Shown: piece after piece, positions 37,892 through 50,113 of the stretch
Position numbering within the stretch: the first letter of the stretch is position 1
Layout: the number at the start of each line of letters is the position of its first letter
NCBI GenBank assembly: GCA_964023205.1
Contig: OZ026842.1
Coordinates: forward strand, 7,044,408 to 7,108,407
Length of the DNA stretch: 64,000 nucleotides
Reading direction: 5' to 3'
Source: Lutraria lutraria
Lineage: Eukaryota > Mollusca > Bivalvia > Venerida > Mactridae
The notes under the pieces: model-generated
What the model was told of the DNA's origin: nothing
Database searches by the model: none
The model's input: only the letters and a program-made list of their open reading frames with translations
Position numbers and translations under genes: made by a program

Positions 37892-38294
37892 ACCTAACTT
37901 ATTTAAGTTAAATGGACGTTTGTTACTTGTTCTTTTGTATTTATAACATCGTTTCTAGTTGAATAGTTAAATGTTTTTTTGTTGTTGTTATTCTGTTAGT
38001 ACCAAAATAATGTGTTTTTAGACAATTTTTTTTCTTTAGTTTTTTATTCTTGCAAATGAAAGTTCATGAAAATGCTAAAGAATACATGTTCACAAGGCTA
38101 ATCTTAGTTCGTCTAATTAAGAAAAAAATAATTATAAGGTCAATAAATACGAAAAGATAGTTAACAAGCTAAGACATGTGTATAAAAAGAGTTGCTCTTT
38201 CATATATTACCGTACATCAAATGATAAGAACGGCAAAACCATTTTGATGAGATATTGCTAATTGATGCATTTTGGTAAGTGACTTATTTCTATG
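37892..38294. other. no gene recognised
   Basis: AT-rich, nothing seen. Confidence 0.55.
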
Positions 38295-38471
38295 TACAGT
38301 AAACCGCCTTAATGCCACTGGACCCCTTCTGGACTTGGCCAAAAGTCCGATTCATCTGAGAATTCCGGTTTTCACCGAGCTTTTGATAAACAATCCGAAA
38401 AAATAGGACTTGGAAAAATGTCCGATTTTCAGGGAATTCCGGTTTTCAGGGAGCCCGGTTGTCTTACTGTA
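38295..38471 (+). mobile_element. MITE family C, copy 2
   Basis: tacagtaaaccgcctta left, ccggttgtcttactgta right. The interior alternates aagtccgatt and aattccggttttca. Confidence 0.75.
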
Positions 38472-39662
38472 CATATACACGACTACAATCGTGTGTTATC
38501 GCTCACATAGTTCAATTCAAATTCCTGCTTGTTTTTACAAGGTCTGTAACCTGGGATGGGCGGAAAATTAGAACAAAAGTTCCTCATGTATTATTAACGG
38601 ATTACCGCTCGGTGTTTGCTATTTCAAGTAATGAATATTTACAGTGACGTTTTACCAATTGTACACAATTGAAGTCGTCAAGATTGCAAACGTTTCTACT
38701 GTAGGCGATGGAAAACGTAGACTTGTAATCTAGAAGAGAAATACATACGTGTCTTGTTGTATACATCACTTTACTGTACCTAAATAGACACCCTTCTATT
38801 GGGGTTAAAATTGTCTTTCTAACTGCCGTTGAAATGATGTATTTCTCGATACATACGTAATTTTCTAAGAGCTACTTTCACTCGGTTCCCTGTTTATGTA
38901 ATTATTGACCTATACATGAACAAAATGACCCAGACAGATACATTTATTAATTTACGAACGTATGTATAAAGATTAAGTAATATCTATCGAGGAATTAGGA
39001 TGCTGTATGCCATACAAGTCATGTCTTCGCTTTGTATAATGTTCGTTATAATTAGACCTATTTCTGTCTCTACGAAGAATTTAGTGATGACGTGAACATT
39101 GTTCTTTATTTTCAAAGTATTTTTCATCATTTGTGTACATTTTGATAATTATCCTTTATGGGTATCTGGGAGATATATCAGTCTAATACTGCCTTGTATA
39201 TATGCTTATTGTACCATTTTTGTGCAGGGGCCCGCATGGCCCTTTATTGCGTAATGCATAATATATCGGATGAGTGCTGTGGATACGGATCGGTTTTTCC
39301 TGTATTTTTTAAAGATGGGTAAAATAATTTTTAAAATTCCGAGTGTCTAGCTGTTATTGTAACAGATTTTCTTTTAAATTTGGGAATTTCTTTTACCTCA
39401 AATCGGTTATAATAAAACGTTAATTTTCAGAGCACACATGTATTTAATTCTAAATATTGAATTCATAATAAGATTTCTCGAGTACGGATACATACACTAC
39501 TGTAAACTTATTTATAGTTCGTGAACTATTTATTTCTTGAACAATTATTCATGAAAGATCCTTTTATAACTTTATGTTGATATGCTGTACACTGTTATTG
39601 TTATTTAATCATTGGGTTCATCTACTAATGTCTACGTGAATTCATTTTTATCAGAAAACTAT
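38472..39662. other. no gene recognised
   Basis: AT-rich, nothing seen. Confidence 0.55.
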
Positions 39663-39896
39663 TAGGCCATCCTTAAAAAATAGTTTGTTTGCTGTAACGC
39701 TACCTATTCACCAAAAAGGTCCCTACCTAACTTTTTTTGGCCTCTCGAGTATTTTATTTACAAAAATAGCATTCTGACATGTATAATGGGTTCAGTGTAA
39801 AATCTGAACTATAAAAATTTGTTCCTACCTTTCTACCCAATGAAAATTTTCTAGGTAGGGTTACTGCAAACAAACATTTATAATTAGGTGGCCTTA
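39663..39896 (+). mobile_element. MITE family P, copy 2
   Basis: taggccatccttaaaaaat left end; gggttactgcaaacaaac and the decayed aggtggcctta at right. Internal gtaacgctacc and ggtagggttac form inner inverted repeats. Confidence 0.75.
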
Positions 39897-39912
39897 TTGT
39901 AACGTGAGTATA

Positions 39913-39990
39913 TCGACGGTTCAACGCAACAGTGTCGTAATTCGTATTGAAATGAGAACTAGTTACTACAGTGTTGCGCTGAGCCCTCGA
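39913..39990 (+). mobile_element. 78-bp palindromic element D2
   Basis: tcgacggttcaacgcaaca ... tgttgcgctgagccctcga; the same 78-bp length as D1 and D3. Confidence 0.78.
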
Positions 39991-40315
39991 TATGATTGTA
40001 TGGAATCTTCCAAGAGTATCTGAGTAAATTTATTCATAAACTGTTTATATATCAATATAATTAGATAGAAGAAAAATCAGTGTATATTACACTGACTGTT
40101 GAGTATACGTTCTCATATTTCCCCATACACAGCAAACTCTCTCATTCATTTATCTAGTTGGTACGTAATAAAGTGTTCTGTTTTAAACAATATTCATATA
40201 TTTGAATTTGCATCATATGTCACAAAATACATGTCCAACTAATGGATTGTTCAAGTTTATTGTTATTTGACCATTTTTATCAGGCCTAAATGTATCGATT
40301 GGAGATGATGTTTAA

Positions 40316-40450
40316 ATTGAAAATCAAATCATGTTTTAATTGAAAAGTGATGTTTTAATTGAAAGTGATGTTTAAATTGAAAATGATGTTTAAATTGAAA
40401 ATCATGTTTTAATCGAAAATGATATTTTGATAGGAAATGATGTTTTGATG
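40316..40450 (+). repeat. ~18-bp AT-rich tandem repeat (~7 units)
   Basis: aattgaaaatgatgttta-like units, with gradual variation between tttaaattg and ttttaattg. Confidence 0.75.
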
Positions 40451-41924
40451 TTTTATTACAGAAGTGACAGTGTTTAATGTTACAAAAGTATCCCTGTTTT
40501 CATTCTTTTATAGGTTTTAAGTTCTAAACAGGTGATTTTAGATAAGGTCAGAGAAAAGGGTCGTATTTTCTGGTTATCCGACCTACCCGTTTGTCGCCGC
40601 CTCTCAGTGAGTTTCTTACTGTAAATTCCAAGAAATCGCAGAAAATCTCGGTATTTTGGTACGAATCGTGCCTCAAAAAAGCTCAAATGAGACAAAAGCA
40701 ACATTTTTGCGTCCTACCAACCCTTTTTCTGTCATTTTACCAGAAACATATGTGCACATGTCTTTATTGGCCTAAGATAACATTTGTATGTAAATTTTCA
40801 AACATAAGGTGTTTTAACAGCAGAATGAAAGTTACAATGTTTTTAATGAGGCTATTTCTTGTTCATACAATGTTGTAAAGTCTACTGCTTACATCTGGTG
40901 AACTATCAGAAAATATCCGAGATAAGTAAACGATCTCATTTCTACTACTAGTATCACATTTTACGTACTTCAATGAAAATTAAGGCACATCATTAATTAA
41001 ACTGTATACATCTCACAAAATGCTGGTTAGTTTTTTTACACAAAAAAATTGCTGTAGGTCTCGAAAAAATCAAATACATGTATATGCGTGTTGGGTTAAT
41101 TTCGCTTGTTCGCCGCCATCTATTTCTTGTTTATGTGTCTAAGTCACGTGTATATTTCTGTTCTGTTCTGTTACCCATTAAACTTACAATTGCAGCAATT
41201 ATCATTAGAGATTACCGGAAGTTTGCGTATTTTTAGGGTACCAATCTTATTAATTAATTTAGCTCCGGGCTTTGAGAAAAGAATGCCCTGATTCGATCCA
41301 GATATTTAATGAAAATGTCACCATCTATTTATCATTTTTAACAAGGTAATTTTGTCTTAAATATGTTTTTTTAATATGAATATTTTGTACTCACTCTTAA
41401 AGAAATTCTTCAGATTTGTAATGTCTGTATGTGATAAGTTGTTATACACAAAATGACGATATATTAGTAATATCAAGACTTAGAACTAAAATATATTATT
41501 CTTGAGCCATACATAATTATTTACGACATCTTTTATCAGCAGTGAATAAAATAGTTCCTTTTTTAATTAAAAAAACAAACAAGGTATGTGTAAGAATTAT
41601 CTTTATCTAGTGCTCTGTTTGGATTATTCAGGTAGATCTACCTTCCAACTTATTTAGATAATATTATGAAGATACAGCATAAACTGTATGCTTTTTTGTC
41701 ATTGTGTATATAACTAATTATTGCGTAATACGTCATTGTTTAGTGTGCTGTGCTATCCCAATTCATTTTCTGGTGTTTAAAAGTTCTGCATTGCGCTTTT
41801 ATGAAGCAATGTGATATTTTTGTAACAAAAAATGTGATAAATCAACTAAATAAATGTTGATTCGATTAAACTAAATTTGAAATTGTTATTTTATTATGTA
41901 GCCAAGCCCAATTCATGCGATGCC
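40451..41924. other. no gene; short dispersed-repeat fragment near 40565
   Basis: ttctggttatccgacctacc resembles the 'TTGTTTCTGGTTACC' repeat. No other feature. Confidence 0.5.
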
Positions 41925-42502
41925 ATATTAACAAGACGACATATTCACAAGATGTCATATTTACAAGATGACATATTCACAAGATGTCATATTCACAAAA
42001 CGTCATATTCACAAGATGTCATATTCACAAGACGTCATATTCACAAGATGTCATATTCACAAAACGTCATATTCACAAGATGTCATATTTACAAAATGGC
42101 ATATTCACAAGATGTCATATTCTCAAGACGTCATATTCACAAGATGTCATATTTATAAGACGTCATATTCACAAGATGTCATATTTACAAAAAGTCATAT
42201 TCACAAGATGTCATATTCACAAAACGTCATATTCACAAGATGTCATATTCACAAAACGTCATATTCACAAGATGTCATATTTACAAGACGTCATATTCAC
42301 AAGATGTCATATTTACAAGATGTCATATTCACAAGATGTCATATTTACAAGACGTCATATTCACAAGATTTCATATTTACAAGATGTCATATTCACAATA
42401 TGTCACATTTATTAAACGTCATATTCACAAGATGTCATATTCATTAAACGTCATATTCACAAGATGTCATAAACACAAAACGTCATATTCACAAGATGTT
42501 CA
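41925..42502 (+). repeat. 16-bp tandem array (~36 units)
   Basis: Unit cacaagatgtcatatt with variants gacgtcat and aacgtcat. Three plus frames stay open (IFTRCHIHKTSYSQDV-type repeats) purely because the unit lacks stops. Confidence 0.92.
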
Positions 42503-43448
42503 AACATTTTCAAAATTGTCCGTACGTTATGTATGTAGTTTTTTCACTCACGCGCGAACGCGATTACAATTTGGAATTTAATTTCAACTAACCAAGAAAT
42601 TATTACTAGAAAACTGCTTTAATTAGCAACAACGTTATTTATGGGAACCAGTTTCGGGTCAAGTTCTTAGGAAATGTTTTCCTAATCAATATTCCCTTTT
42701 GCATTTTCTAGAATAGCTATCAGAATTTCATCAGGCAATTACGCTATGCAAGCTAAGAATTGCTCTCCAATTTTATTCAGCCCGAAGACGAAATTGGAAG
42801 CCAAATTGAACAAACAGTCGGCAGTTTCACCGGACGACAGAATTGGCGCGTGCCATTCAGCGGACATCAATCACCATTGGACAGAAGTACTGATTAATCA
42901 CATTTCTGATATTGCTAACTTCAATCTATATAACCAACAATTTGTATAAGCTCTTCAAACGCTTTCACAAAATTGGAGGACTTTTGAGCGGAATGAAAAG
43001 GCGAGACGTGCTGTCCCTGTGTCAAATTATCGCAGGTCTCACATAGATTCCTTGCTTTGCAATTGCTTCCAATTCTGTCATTCACTTTCGCGACTAAAGG
43101 GAATCACATTGTTCCGATCAATTGGAACTCTTCGGCGTTTGTCTAAAGAAAAGTGGCTACTTTCCACAGTGGCTGAACCTGGGAATCCATCGATGGAAAC
43201 ATGTATCTCATTGAAAGGGAATTAGATGCCCATTATTTGAAAGTTTGAAAGTCTGAAACTCTAATAAAACGAGTACAAAAATGTACCTGATTTTGAAAAA
43301 GTAGTGCCTAAGTACGAGGGGTTTTGCTCAGTTACTAAAATGCCCAAGTTTCCCTGATAATCATTTTGAATTTTCAATTATCAAATGATTTTCCATATAA
43401 ATTGCAAACGTTTAGTAAGATGTCCATTCAAAGTATTCCCTTATTACC
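42503..43448. other. no gene recognised; possible 45-bp micro-element remnant at 42610-42654
   Basis: aaaactg ... gggaaccagttt resembles the GGTTCCCG ends. Two open frames (42746-42949, 43019-43225) show no family resemblance. Confidence 0.45.
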
Positions 43449-44679
43449 TTAATATCTAAGGGAAACAACTCGAACTGACTTTTGAATGCAAAATAAATTT
43501 TCCCACGGTCCTCAGACACATCTTTACATAATACCATTTTTGTGATAATAATCAGCTAAATAAATGTTTGACTTTTAGATAGGGATATTAGTAAGGATGT
43601 TAAATTAATGATTTGAGGCAGAAAAACAGGAAAATTAAGTCAGAATCACAGTTTGTGGTTTTTAATAAGGGAGATAATTTGAACGTAGTGGTATGGCAAT
43701 TTGGTGCAAAATTCTCCGTAATCTGAAAATAATTTCTTCAATATTTCTTACATTCTTCGTCTTAGGAGGATATTAAATGTATATTTATATCGAGTTATCT
43801 TTAAATAGGCTATACAAACAGAAAAAATATCGAATTTATTAATTCGAATTTGAACAATATTATTTGCATTTGAGAAAGTTGTTCTTTTCATAAATATTTG
43901 TTCTTCATTGCCTATTTGTAAATGTTGTTATATCCCATCAAACGAAATTTGAGAGGGGGTATATTGGAGTTACTCTATCAGTCAGTCGGTTGGTCGGTCG
44001 GTTGGTTGATCGGTTGGTCCGTCCAAATACAGTATCACAAGTTTGTGGAGCGATCTTCTTCCACATTCATTAAGAGATTGTAATGAAACTTGAAATATGT
44101 TATCACCATATGGGCACATAACTCTGAAATGTGTGAATCACTGGGAATGGAAATTGTATCTTGCACATCTACACTTCATGACCCACCGACAGAGTGACTC
44201 CAATATACCCCCTCTCAAACTTCGTTTGCGGGGGTATAACAACATGTATGAATAGAAAATGAAAAAAATATATATAATAATATTGTTCAAATTTTGATAT
44301 TTTTCTGTTTGTATAGCCTATTTAAAGATAACTCGGTATAGATATGCATTTGCTATCATCCTAAGACGAAGAATATAAGAAATATTGAAGAAATCATTTT
44401 CAGATTACGGAGAATTTTGCACCAAATTACCATACCACTACGTTCAAATTATCTCCCTTATTAAAAACCACAAAATGTGATGCTGACTTTATTTTCCTGT
44501 TTTTCTGCCTCAAATCATTAATTTTACATCCTTACTAATATCCCTATCTAAAAGTCAAACATTTATTTAGCTGATTATAATCACAAAAACGATATTATGT
44601 AAAGATGTGTCTGAGGACCGTGGGAAAATTTATTTTGGATTCAAAAGTCAGTTCGAGTTGCTTCCCTTAGATATTAAAG
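43449..44679. repeat. 1.23-kb near-perfect palindrome
   Basis: Left arm 43449-43864 and right arm 44276-44679 are reverse complements with about 20 substitutions and one ~10-bp indel over ~400 bp. An inner inverted repeat continues to about 43975 and 44190, leaving a loop of roughly 200 bp with (cggt)-type microsatellite. No transposase-like ORF. Confidence 0.9.
43931..44246. mobile_element. 'gggggtatattgga' element (family F) at the palindrome centre
   Basis: caaacgaaatttgagagggg at left and cccctctcaaacttcgtttg at right, with (cggt)n microsatellite, cacatctacacttcatg and gactccaatatacccc. Related 3' halves lie at 49613 and 54055. Confidence 0.65.
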
Positions 44680-44688
44680 TAAAGTAAT

Positions 44689-44941
44689 GTTTGTCCAACC
44701 TGTGAATAAATGTCACGTTTTGGAACCGTTATTGACAAGCGGTCTTTATTCGGGGTTAATTTTGTTCTTAACACCGGTAATCGATAATGGTATTTAAAGA
44801 TTGGCCGTTATTCTAAGGATGGCCCATATATTCTGAGGTGGTGGTAATGTGGTTCCCTATGTGTACAAAGCCTTTTGGTGCACTGCATAATGGAACGGGA
44901 ACCAGTTTAACGTGGTGGCCGCTAACAGAAGTTTGACTGTA
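44689..44941 (-). mobile_element. MITE family B, copy 4, interrupted by micro-element E8
   Basis: caacctgtgaataaatg at left; ggccgctaacagaagtttga then ctgta at right. Split by the GGTTCCCG element. Confidence 0.7.
44846..44908 (+). mobile_element. GGTTCCCG micro-element E8, nested in a family-B MITE
   Basis: aatgtggttccctatgtg ... gaacgggaaccagttt. gtggtgg occurs on both sides (44838-44844, 44912-44918), consistent with target duplication at the host's gaggtggccgc site. Confidence 0.78.
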
Positions 44942-45088
44942 TGACATCAAGGACTTAAATACATACATGTATATAAGTTCTTGATGACATGTAACCGGTC
45001 TAGCTTGTGAAATAAGCTATACATTTTGACTGGTACCAGTCAATCAAGTGAACACAAATATAGATTAACAACCAGATTATCGACATCC

Positions 45089-45240
45089 ACTCGGGCATTT
45101 CCGTAACTGAGAAATAAGCCTCGTGCACCAATTGTAACTACTCGGGCATTTCCGTAACTGAGAAATAAGCCACGTGCACCAATTGTAACTACTCGGGCAT
45201 TTCCGTAACTGAGACATACGCCTCGTACATAAGTGCACAG
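45089..45240 (+). repeat. 51-bp tandem triplicate
   Basis: actcgggcatttccgtaact and the following gagaaataagcctcgtgcacc start at 45089, 45140 and 45191. The third unit is diverged. Confidence 0.88.
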
Positions 45241-45504
45241 TTATAAATTTTGATTACGCGGTTTCCGGTCATTACTTTTTCAATTCTAGGTACTCGTTTT
45301 CAAGAATCATTCTCAGAATTACAGACTTTCAAACGTGTTCATCATTCGCGATTGATAAAATGGTCATCAAGTTCCCATTGAAAGAGAAACAGGTTGTTTA
45401 CATCGTTGGATTCCCAGAGTCAGCCATGATGGAAAGTAGCCCGTGAACAGCAACAACAACAAAATGGCGGCCTGCCTGTTACTAGTATGTCCGAAGCACT
45501 TTTC

Positions 45505-45570
45505 TTTAGACAAAGACCGGCCCATTGCCCAGTCCGGAAGAGGTCCGGGTTTTCAGGGGTTTTATTGTAT
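45505..45570 (+). mobile_element. MITE family C fragment, copy 3
   Basis: gacaaagaccggccc, agtccggaagaggtccggg, ttttcaggggttttattgta: the C-family interior and an altered end. Confidence 0.5.
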
Positions 45571-45984
45571 TCTTTATTATGTGAGACCATGGTAGAAAAA
45601 ATCTCTATCACTTTTTCGACAGAGCCATTTTCTTAAGAGGGACGGGCAATATATTTAATCCGTCAAATACCTTCGTTATCACGTGTCATGATTCTGGATC
45701 TCGCTTATTCTGCCAATAATGTTATTTTACCCGACACTTAGCCTACCCTAACATCTCAACCTCCGTCTCAATTGTTACAACGATTGAAGGCTGTCCAATT
45801 TTAACATGGCAGTAGAAACCTGAATTATGGTACTTGAAGACGGCCAGCGATTTCTTTGACTTGGAGAATTAATGACTTGATCTGCCTGATTTGTTGGAAG
45901 TTAATAGAATGGTGTTGTATGATACATTAGGAAAGTCTAATATCATAACTAGATTGTAGCTGTTTTATGTGCCGCTTGTTTAAT
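45571..45984. other. no gene recognised
   Basis: AT-rich, nothing seen. Confidence 0.55.
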
Positions 45985-47035
45985 CCATAGGCGTGATATA
46001 TATTGTATAATCCGTAGACGTGATATATATATATATTGCATAATCCGTAGACGTGATATGTATATATATATATTGCATAATCCGTAGACGTGATATATAT
46101 ATTGTATAATCCGTAGACGTGATATATATATTGTATAATCCGTAGACGTGATATATATATTGTATACTCCGTAGACGTGATATATATATTGTATAATCCG
46201 TAGACGTGATATATATATATATATATATATATTGCATAATCCGTAGACGTGATATATATATTGTATAATCCGTAGACGTGATATATATATATATTGTATA
46301 ATCCGTAGACGTGATATATATATTGTATAATCCGTAGACGTGATATATATATTGTATAATCCGTAGACGTAATATATATATTGTATAATCCGTAGACGTG
46401 ATATATATATATATTGCATAATCCGTAGACGTGATATATATATATATTGTATAATCCGTAGACGTGATATATATATTGCATAATCCGTAGACGTGATATA
46501 TATATATATTGCATAATCCGTAGACGTGATATATATATTGTATAATCCGTAGACGTGATATATATATTGCATAATCCGTAGACGTGATATATATATTGTA
46601 TACTCCGTAGACGTGATATATATATTGTATACTCCGTAGACGTGATATATACATTGTATACTCCGTAGACGTGATATATATATTGTATAATCCGTGTACG
46701 TAATATATATATTGTACAATCCGTGTACGTAATATATATATATATTTTATAATCCGTAGACGTAATATACGGGTTGTATAATCCGTAGACGTGATATATA
46801 TATTGCATAATCCGTAGACGTGATGTATATATATTGTATAATCCGCAGACGTGATGTATATATTGCATAATCCATAAACGTGATATATAGGTTGTATAAA
46901 CCATAGACGTGATATAGTTTTAAAACTCATAGACGAAATATATAGCTTCTATAATCCGTAGACGTGATATATATATTTTACAATCCGTAGACGTGATATA
47001 TATATATATTGTATAATCCGCAGACGTGATATAAT
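45985..47035. repeat. ~29-45-bp tandem array with variable (TA)n
   Basis: Unit gtagacgtgatatatatatt plus g(t/c)ataatcc; the internal (TA)n varies from about 3 to 11. All minus frames are open (ISRLRIIQYIYHVYG-like repeats) because the unit lacks stops on that strand. Confidence 0.92.
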
Positions 47036-47765
47036 AATCCGTAGACGTTATACAAATATTGCATAATCCGTAGACGTTATACAAATATTGCATAATCCGT
47101 AGATGTTATACAAATATTGCATAATCCTTAGACGTTATACAAATATTGCATAATCCGTAGACGTTATACAAATATTGCATAATCCGTAGACGTTATACAA
47201 ATATTGCATAATACGTAGACGTTATACAAATATTGCATAATCCATAGACGTTATACAAATATTGCATAATCCGTAGACGTTATACTAATATTGCATAATC
47301 CGTAGACGTTATACAAACATTGCATAATCCGTAGACGTTATACAAATATTGCATAATCCGTAGACGTTATACAAATATTGCATAATCCGTAGACGTTATA
47401 CAAATATTGCATAATACGTAGACGTTATACAAATATTGCATAATCCGTAGACGTTATACAAATATTGCATAATCCGTAGACGTTATACAAATATTGCATT
47501 ATCCGTAGACGTTATACAAATATTGCATAATCCGTAGACGTTATACAAACATTGCATAATCCGTAGACGTTATACAAATATTGCATAATACGTAGACGTT
47601 ATACAAATATTGCATAATCCGTAGACGTTATACAAATATTGCATAATCCATAAACGTGATATACATATTGCATAATCCATAAACGTGATATATATATTGT
47701 ATAATCCTTGGACGTTGTATATATATTGTATAATCCGTAGACGTAATATATATTGCATACCCTGT
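47036..47765. repeat. 29-bp tandem array, related to the preceding one
   Basis: Unit gtagacgttatacaaatatt plus gcataatcc, about 21 almost invariant units to 47650, then a few mixed units. It differs from the left array by replacing the (TA)n with tacaaa. Confidence 0.92.
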
Positions 47766-47780
47766 AGACATGATGTTTGC

Positions 47781-48199
47781 ATTATTTTAAACAAATACAT
47801 TCAAGAAAACAAAGCATAACTATCATCATGTATTTATTTTCATTCCGATTTAAAATATCACAGAAATTAACACTAAATAATTATAAAAATCATTGGTATT
47901 TTTCTTAAAAATACAAAAAAAATATATATATACAAGTATAGAACTAATTGACAAAAATTAATAAAAGCATGATTTAAAATTATTACAAAATCATCAGAAA
48001 TATTTTTTGGTCATGAAAATCAGTAGAATTTGTAAAATACCATTCCTTTCAAAATAAAAAACGGGACATCGAAAGTGCAACATCATGGTCAAAGGGAGAC
48101 AATAAAATCATGCATGCTAAACAGATCATCAAAAAAAATATTTCAGACTTGTCAAGCACCTACTGTATTTCATCAAAACATTTATTCTTAAAAAACAAG
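47781..48199. other. no gene recognised
   Basis: Very AT-rich, nothing seen. Confidence 0.55.
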
Positions 48200-48370
48200 T
48201 GCAGTGCAACCTCTATAACAATAACCTTTGGGAGAAGGAAAAATACATCATTGGTGAGAGGTTGTTGCTCTAGAGAGGTTAAATTAACACATCTGTAGAT
48301 AAATCATACAGTTGGGAACAATCATGCTGTTGTTGAAGGGAGGTTGTTGCTCTAAAGAGGTTGCACTGTA
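48200..48370 (-). mobile_element. MITE family A, copy 5
   Basis: tgcagtgcaacctctataac left; aaagaggttgcactgta right. Confidence 0.72.
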
Positions 48371-48542
48371 ACACTATTATTACCTCAATATTTTATATGC
48401 TTACTCACATCTAGGACACTATAATATAGTGTCTCTGCTCACGTCAATAATAGAAAGGCATTGACAACATATAAACCTATTTAAAATCAATTATAAGAGG
48501 ACAATAACTAACACTACTGCATTCAACACATTACATAAAAAC

Positions 48543-48718
48543 AAAGTCAAACCTGTTTACAAAGGCCACCCTAGGAAAAGACAAAATATATTCATGGCCT
48601 TTATTGACAGGTGGCATTTATTCGGGGATACTTCTGTTCTGAATAATCGAAGAATGGCCTTTATTCACGGGATGACCCTTAATCAGAGGTGGCTGAAAAC
48701 ACAGGTTTTACTATTGTA
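48543..48718 (-). mobile_element. MITE family B, copy 5
   Basis: aagtcaaacctgtttacaaa left; gaaaacacaggttttactat right. Confidence 0.7.
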
Positions 48719-48814
48719 CACATACACATTGGATTTGAATTTGCCAACAAATATTTTTTAATCACAGACAAAACATATACATATACCAAAAAAATATATA
48801 ATTATATAAAAACA

Positions 48815-48994
48815 TACAGTACAACCTCTGTAGTACAACACCCTGTGGGAGCTGCAAATATTGGCCGTTGTTTAGAGGTGGTTGCTCTACAGAGGTTAAA
48901 TTTATAGTATATATCAGTTTAGGGTAATTTTGAAGGTTTTGTTATAGAGAGGTTGTTGCTCTACATAGGGCCGCTCTGGAGAGGTTGTACTGTA
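48815..48994 (-). mobile_element. MITE family A, copy 6
   Basis: tacagtacaacctctgtag left; ctggagaggttgtactgta right. Confidence 0.75.
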
Positions 48995-49011
48995 CATTAC
49001 AAAAATCACAA

Positions 49012-49462
49012 ACAAGAGGACCATGATGGCCCTATAATTGCTCACCAGAAAAGAAGACATTTAGAGAAGAACGTTTTTCCCTTTTTTCCTATATAAGCCT
49101 ATGTACAATCAAGTAATAATGGGCTGAGCCAATATTGACCCCAGGGCCAAAATTAGAACAAATTTGGTAGAGGTCCACTAGACAATGCTACACATCAATA
49201 ATCTAAGCTTTAGGCATAGTGGTTTCAAACAAAAAGTTTTTCCTATTGGTGGCCATGGCAACCAGAGTTTTTAATGAAATTTAACTTTTTGAACAACTTT
49301 GATTGGGGACCATTCAAGGATCATTCCAGTTTGGTTGCAATTAGCATAGTGATGTAGGAGGATGTTGTTTAAAGAAAATATAGACGTCACTTCACGACGC
49401 ACAACAGACGCAAGGCGATCACAAAAGCTCACTAGGAGCATATTGTGCCCTGGTGAGCTCAA
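49012..49462 (+). mobile_element. Helitron-like non-autonomous repeat
   Basis: Starts acaagaggaccatgatggcc and ends in a hairpin-forming agctcactaggagc ... gccctggtgagct followed by aaa. The layout resembles abundant bivalve non-autonomous Helitron-type repeats; resemblance is from memory. Confidence 0.5.
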
Positions 49463-49612
49463 AACAATACATCAATATGGCATTAATGAAGAAAACGACT
49501 AGAAACGTGTAACGGCAAAAATTAACAGCATATATATTACAATACTTTCAATGGAAAATACATATTAGCAAGTCTGTGCCATTAAGATGAAACTAGAGCT
49601 TTGTCACAGAAT

Positions 49613-49897
49613 TGACTAATACCCCCGCCAGTTTCAATTCAATCCCTTGAATTAATTATGACAATAGTTCGCTCCACAAACATTCATAAGCTAAGTATGC
49701 CATTGTATACTATATGGCTAAATTCAAGGGCACATAACTCTGGCCTGGAAATTGAGTCTTGCACATCTGAAGGAATATGGATGTAGTTCACTCCACAAAC
49801 TTATGAAATAGTATGCGGATGGATGGACGGACGGACGACTGACTGACAGAGTGACTCCAATACACTCCTCTCTTTAACTTTGTTTACGGGGGAATAA
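49613..49897 (+). mobile_element. family F element, copy 2
   Basis: gcacatctgaaggaatat, (gac)-type microsatellite ggacggacggacgac, then gagtgactccaatacac and ctttgtttacgggggaata. Confidence 0.55.
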
Positions 49898-49989
49898 ATT
49901 TTTTGTTTCTGTTTACTTTAAAAACGAGGCAGATATGTAGAGAATTTTTTATCATTATTATTATTGAAAGAGTGCAGAAAGGTAAAAAT

Positions 49990-50062
49990 TCCTTGGGCCT
50001 AGTCGCAGGGAAAATAAAGGTAGTCCAGGTAACCAAAAACAAACAATTATTTTTTATGCGTA
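49990..50062 (+). repeat. dispersed repeat 'TTGTTTCTGGTTACC', copy 3
   Basis: gtcgcagggaaaataaagg and caggtaaccaaaaacaaac, matching 123-200. Confidence 0.5.
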
Positions 50063-50113
50063 AATATATAGATGACAATATTTGATGTTTAACAAAACAA
50101 TTATACATAGATT

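Noticed and set aside
41877..42581. Four plus-strand frames of IFTRCHIHK-type repeats
   Set aside because: Translation of the 16-bp tandem array.
45927..46930. Three minus-strand open frames of 256-325 codons rich in Tyr/Ile
   Set aside because: Produced by the stop-free TA-containing tandem array; no non-repeat sequence and no start or splice context.
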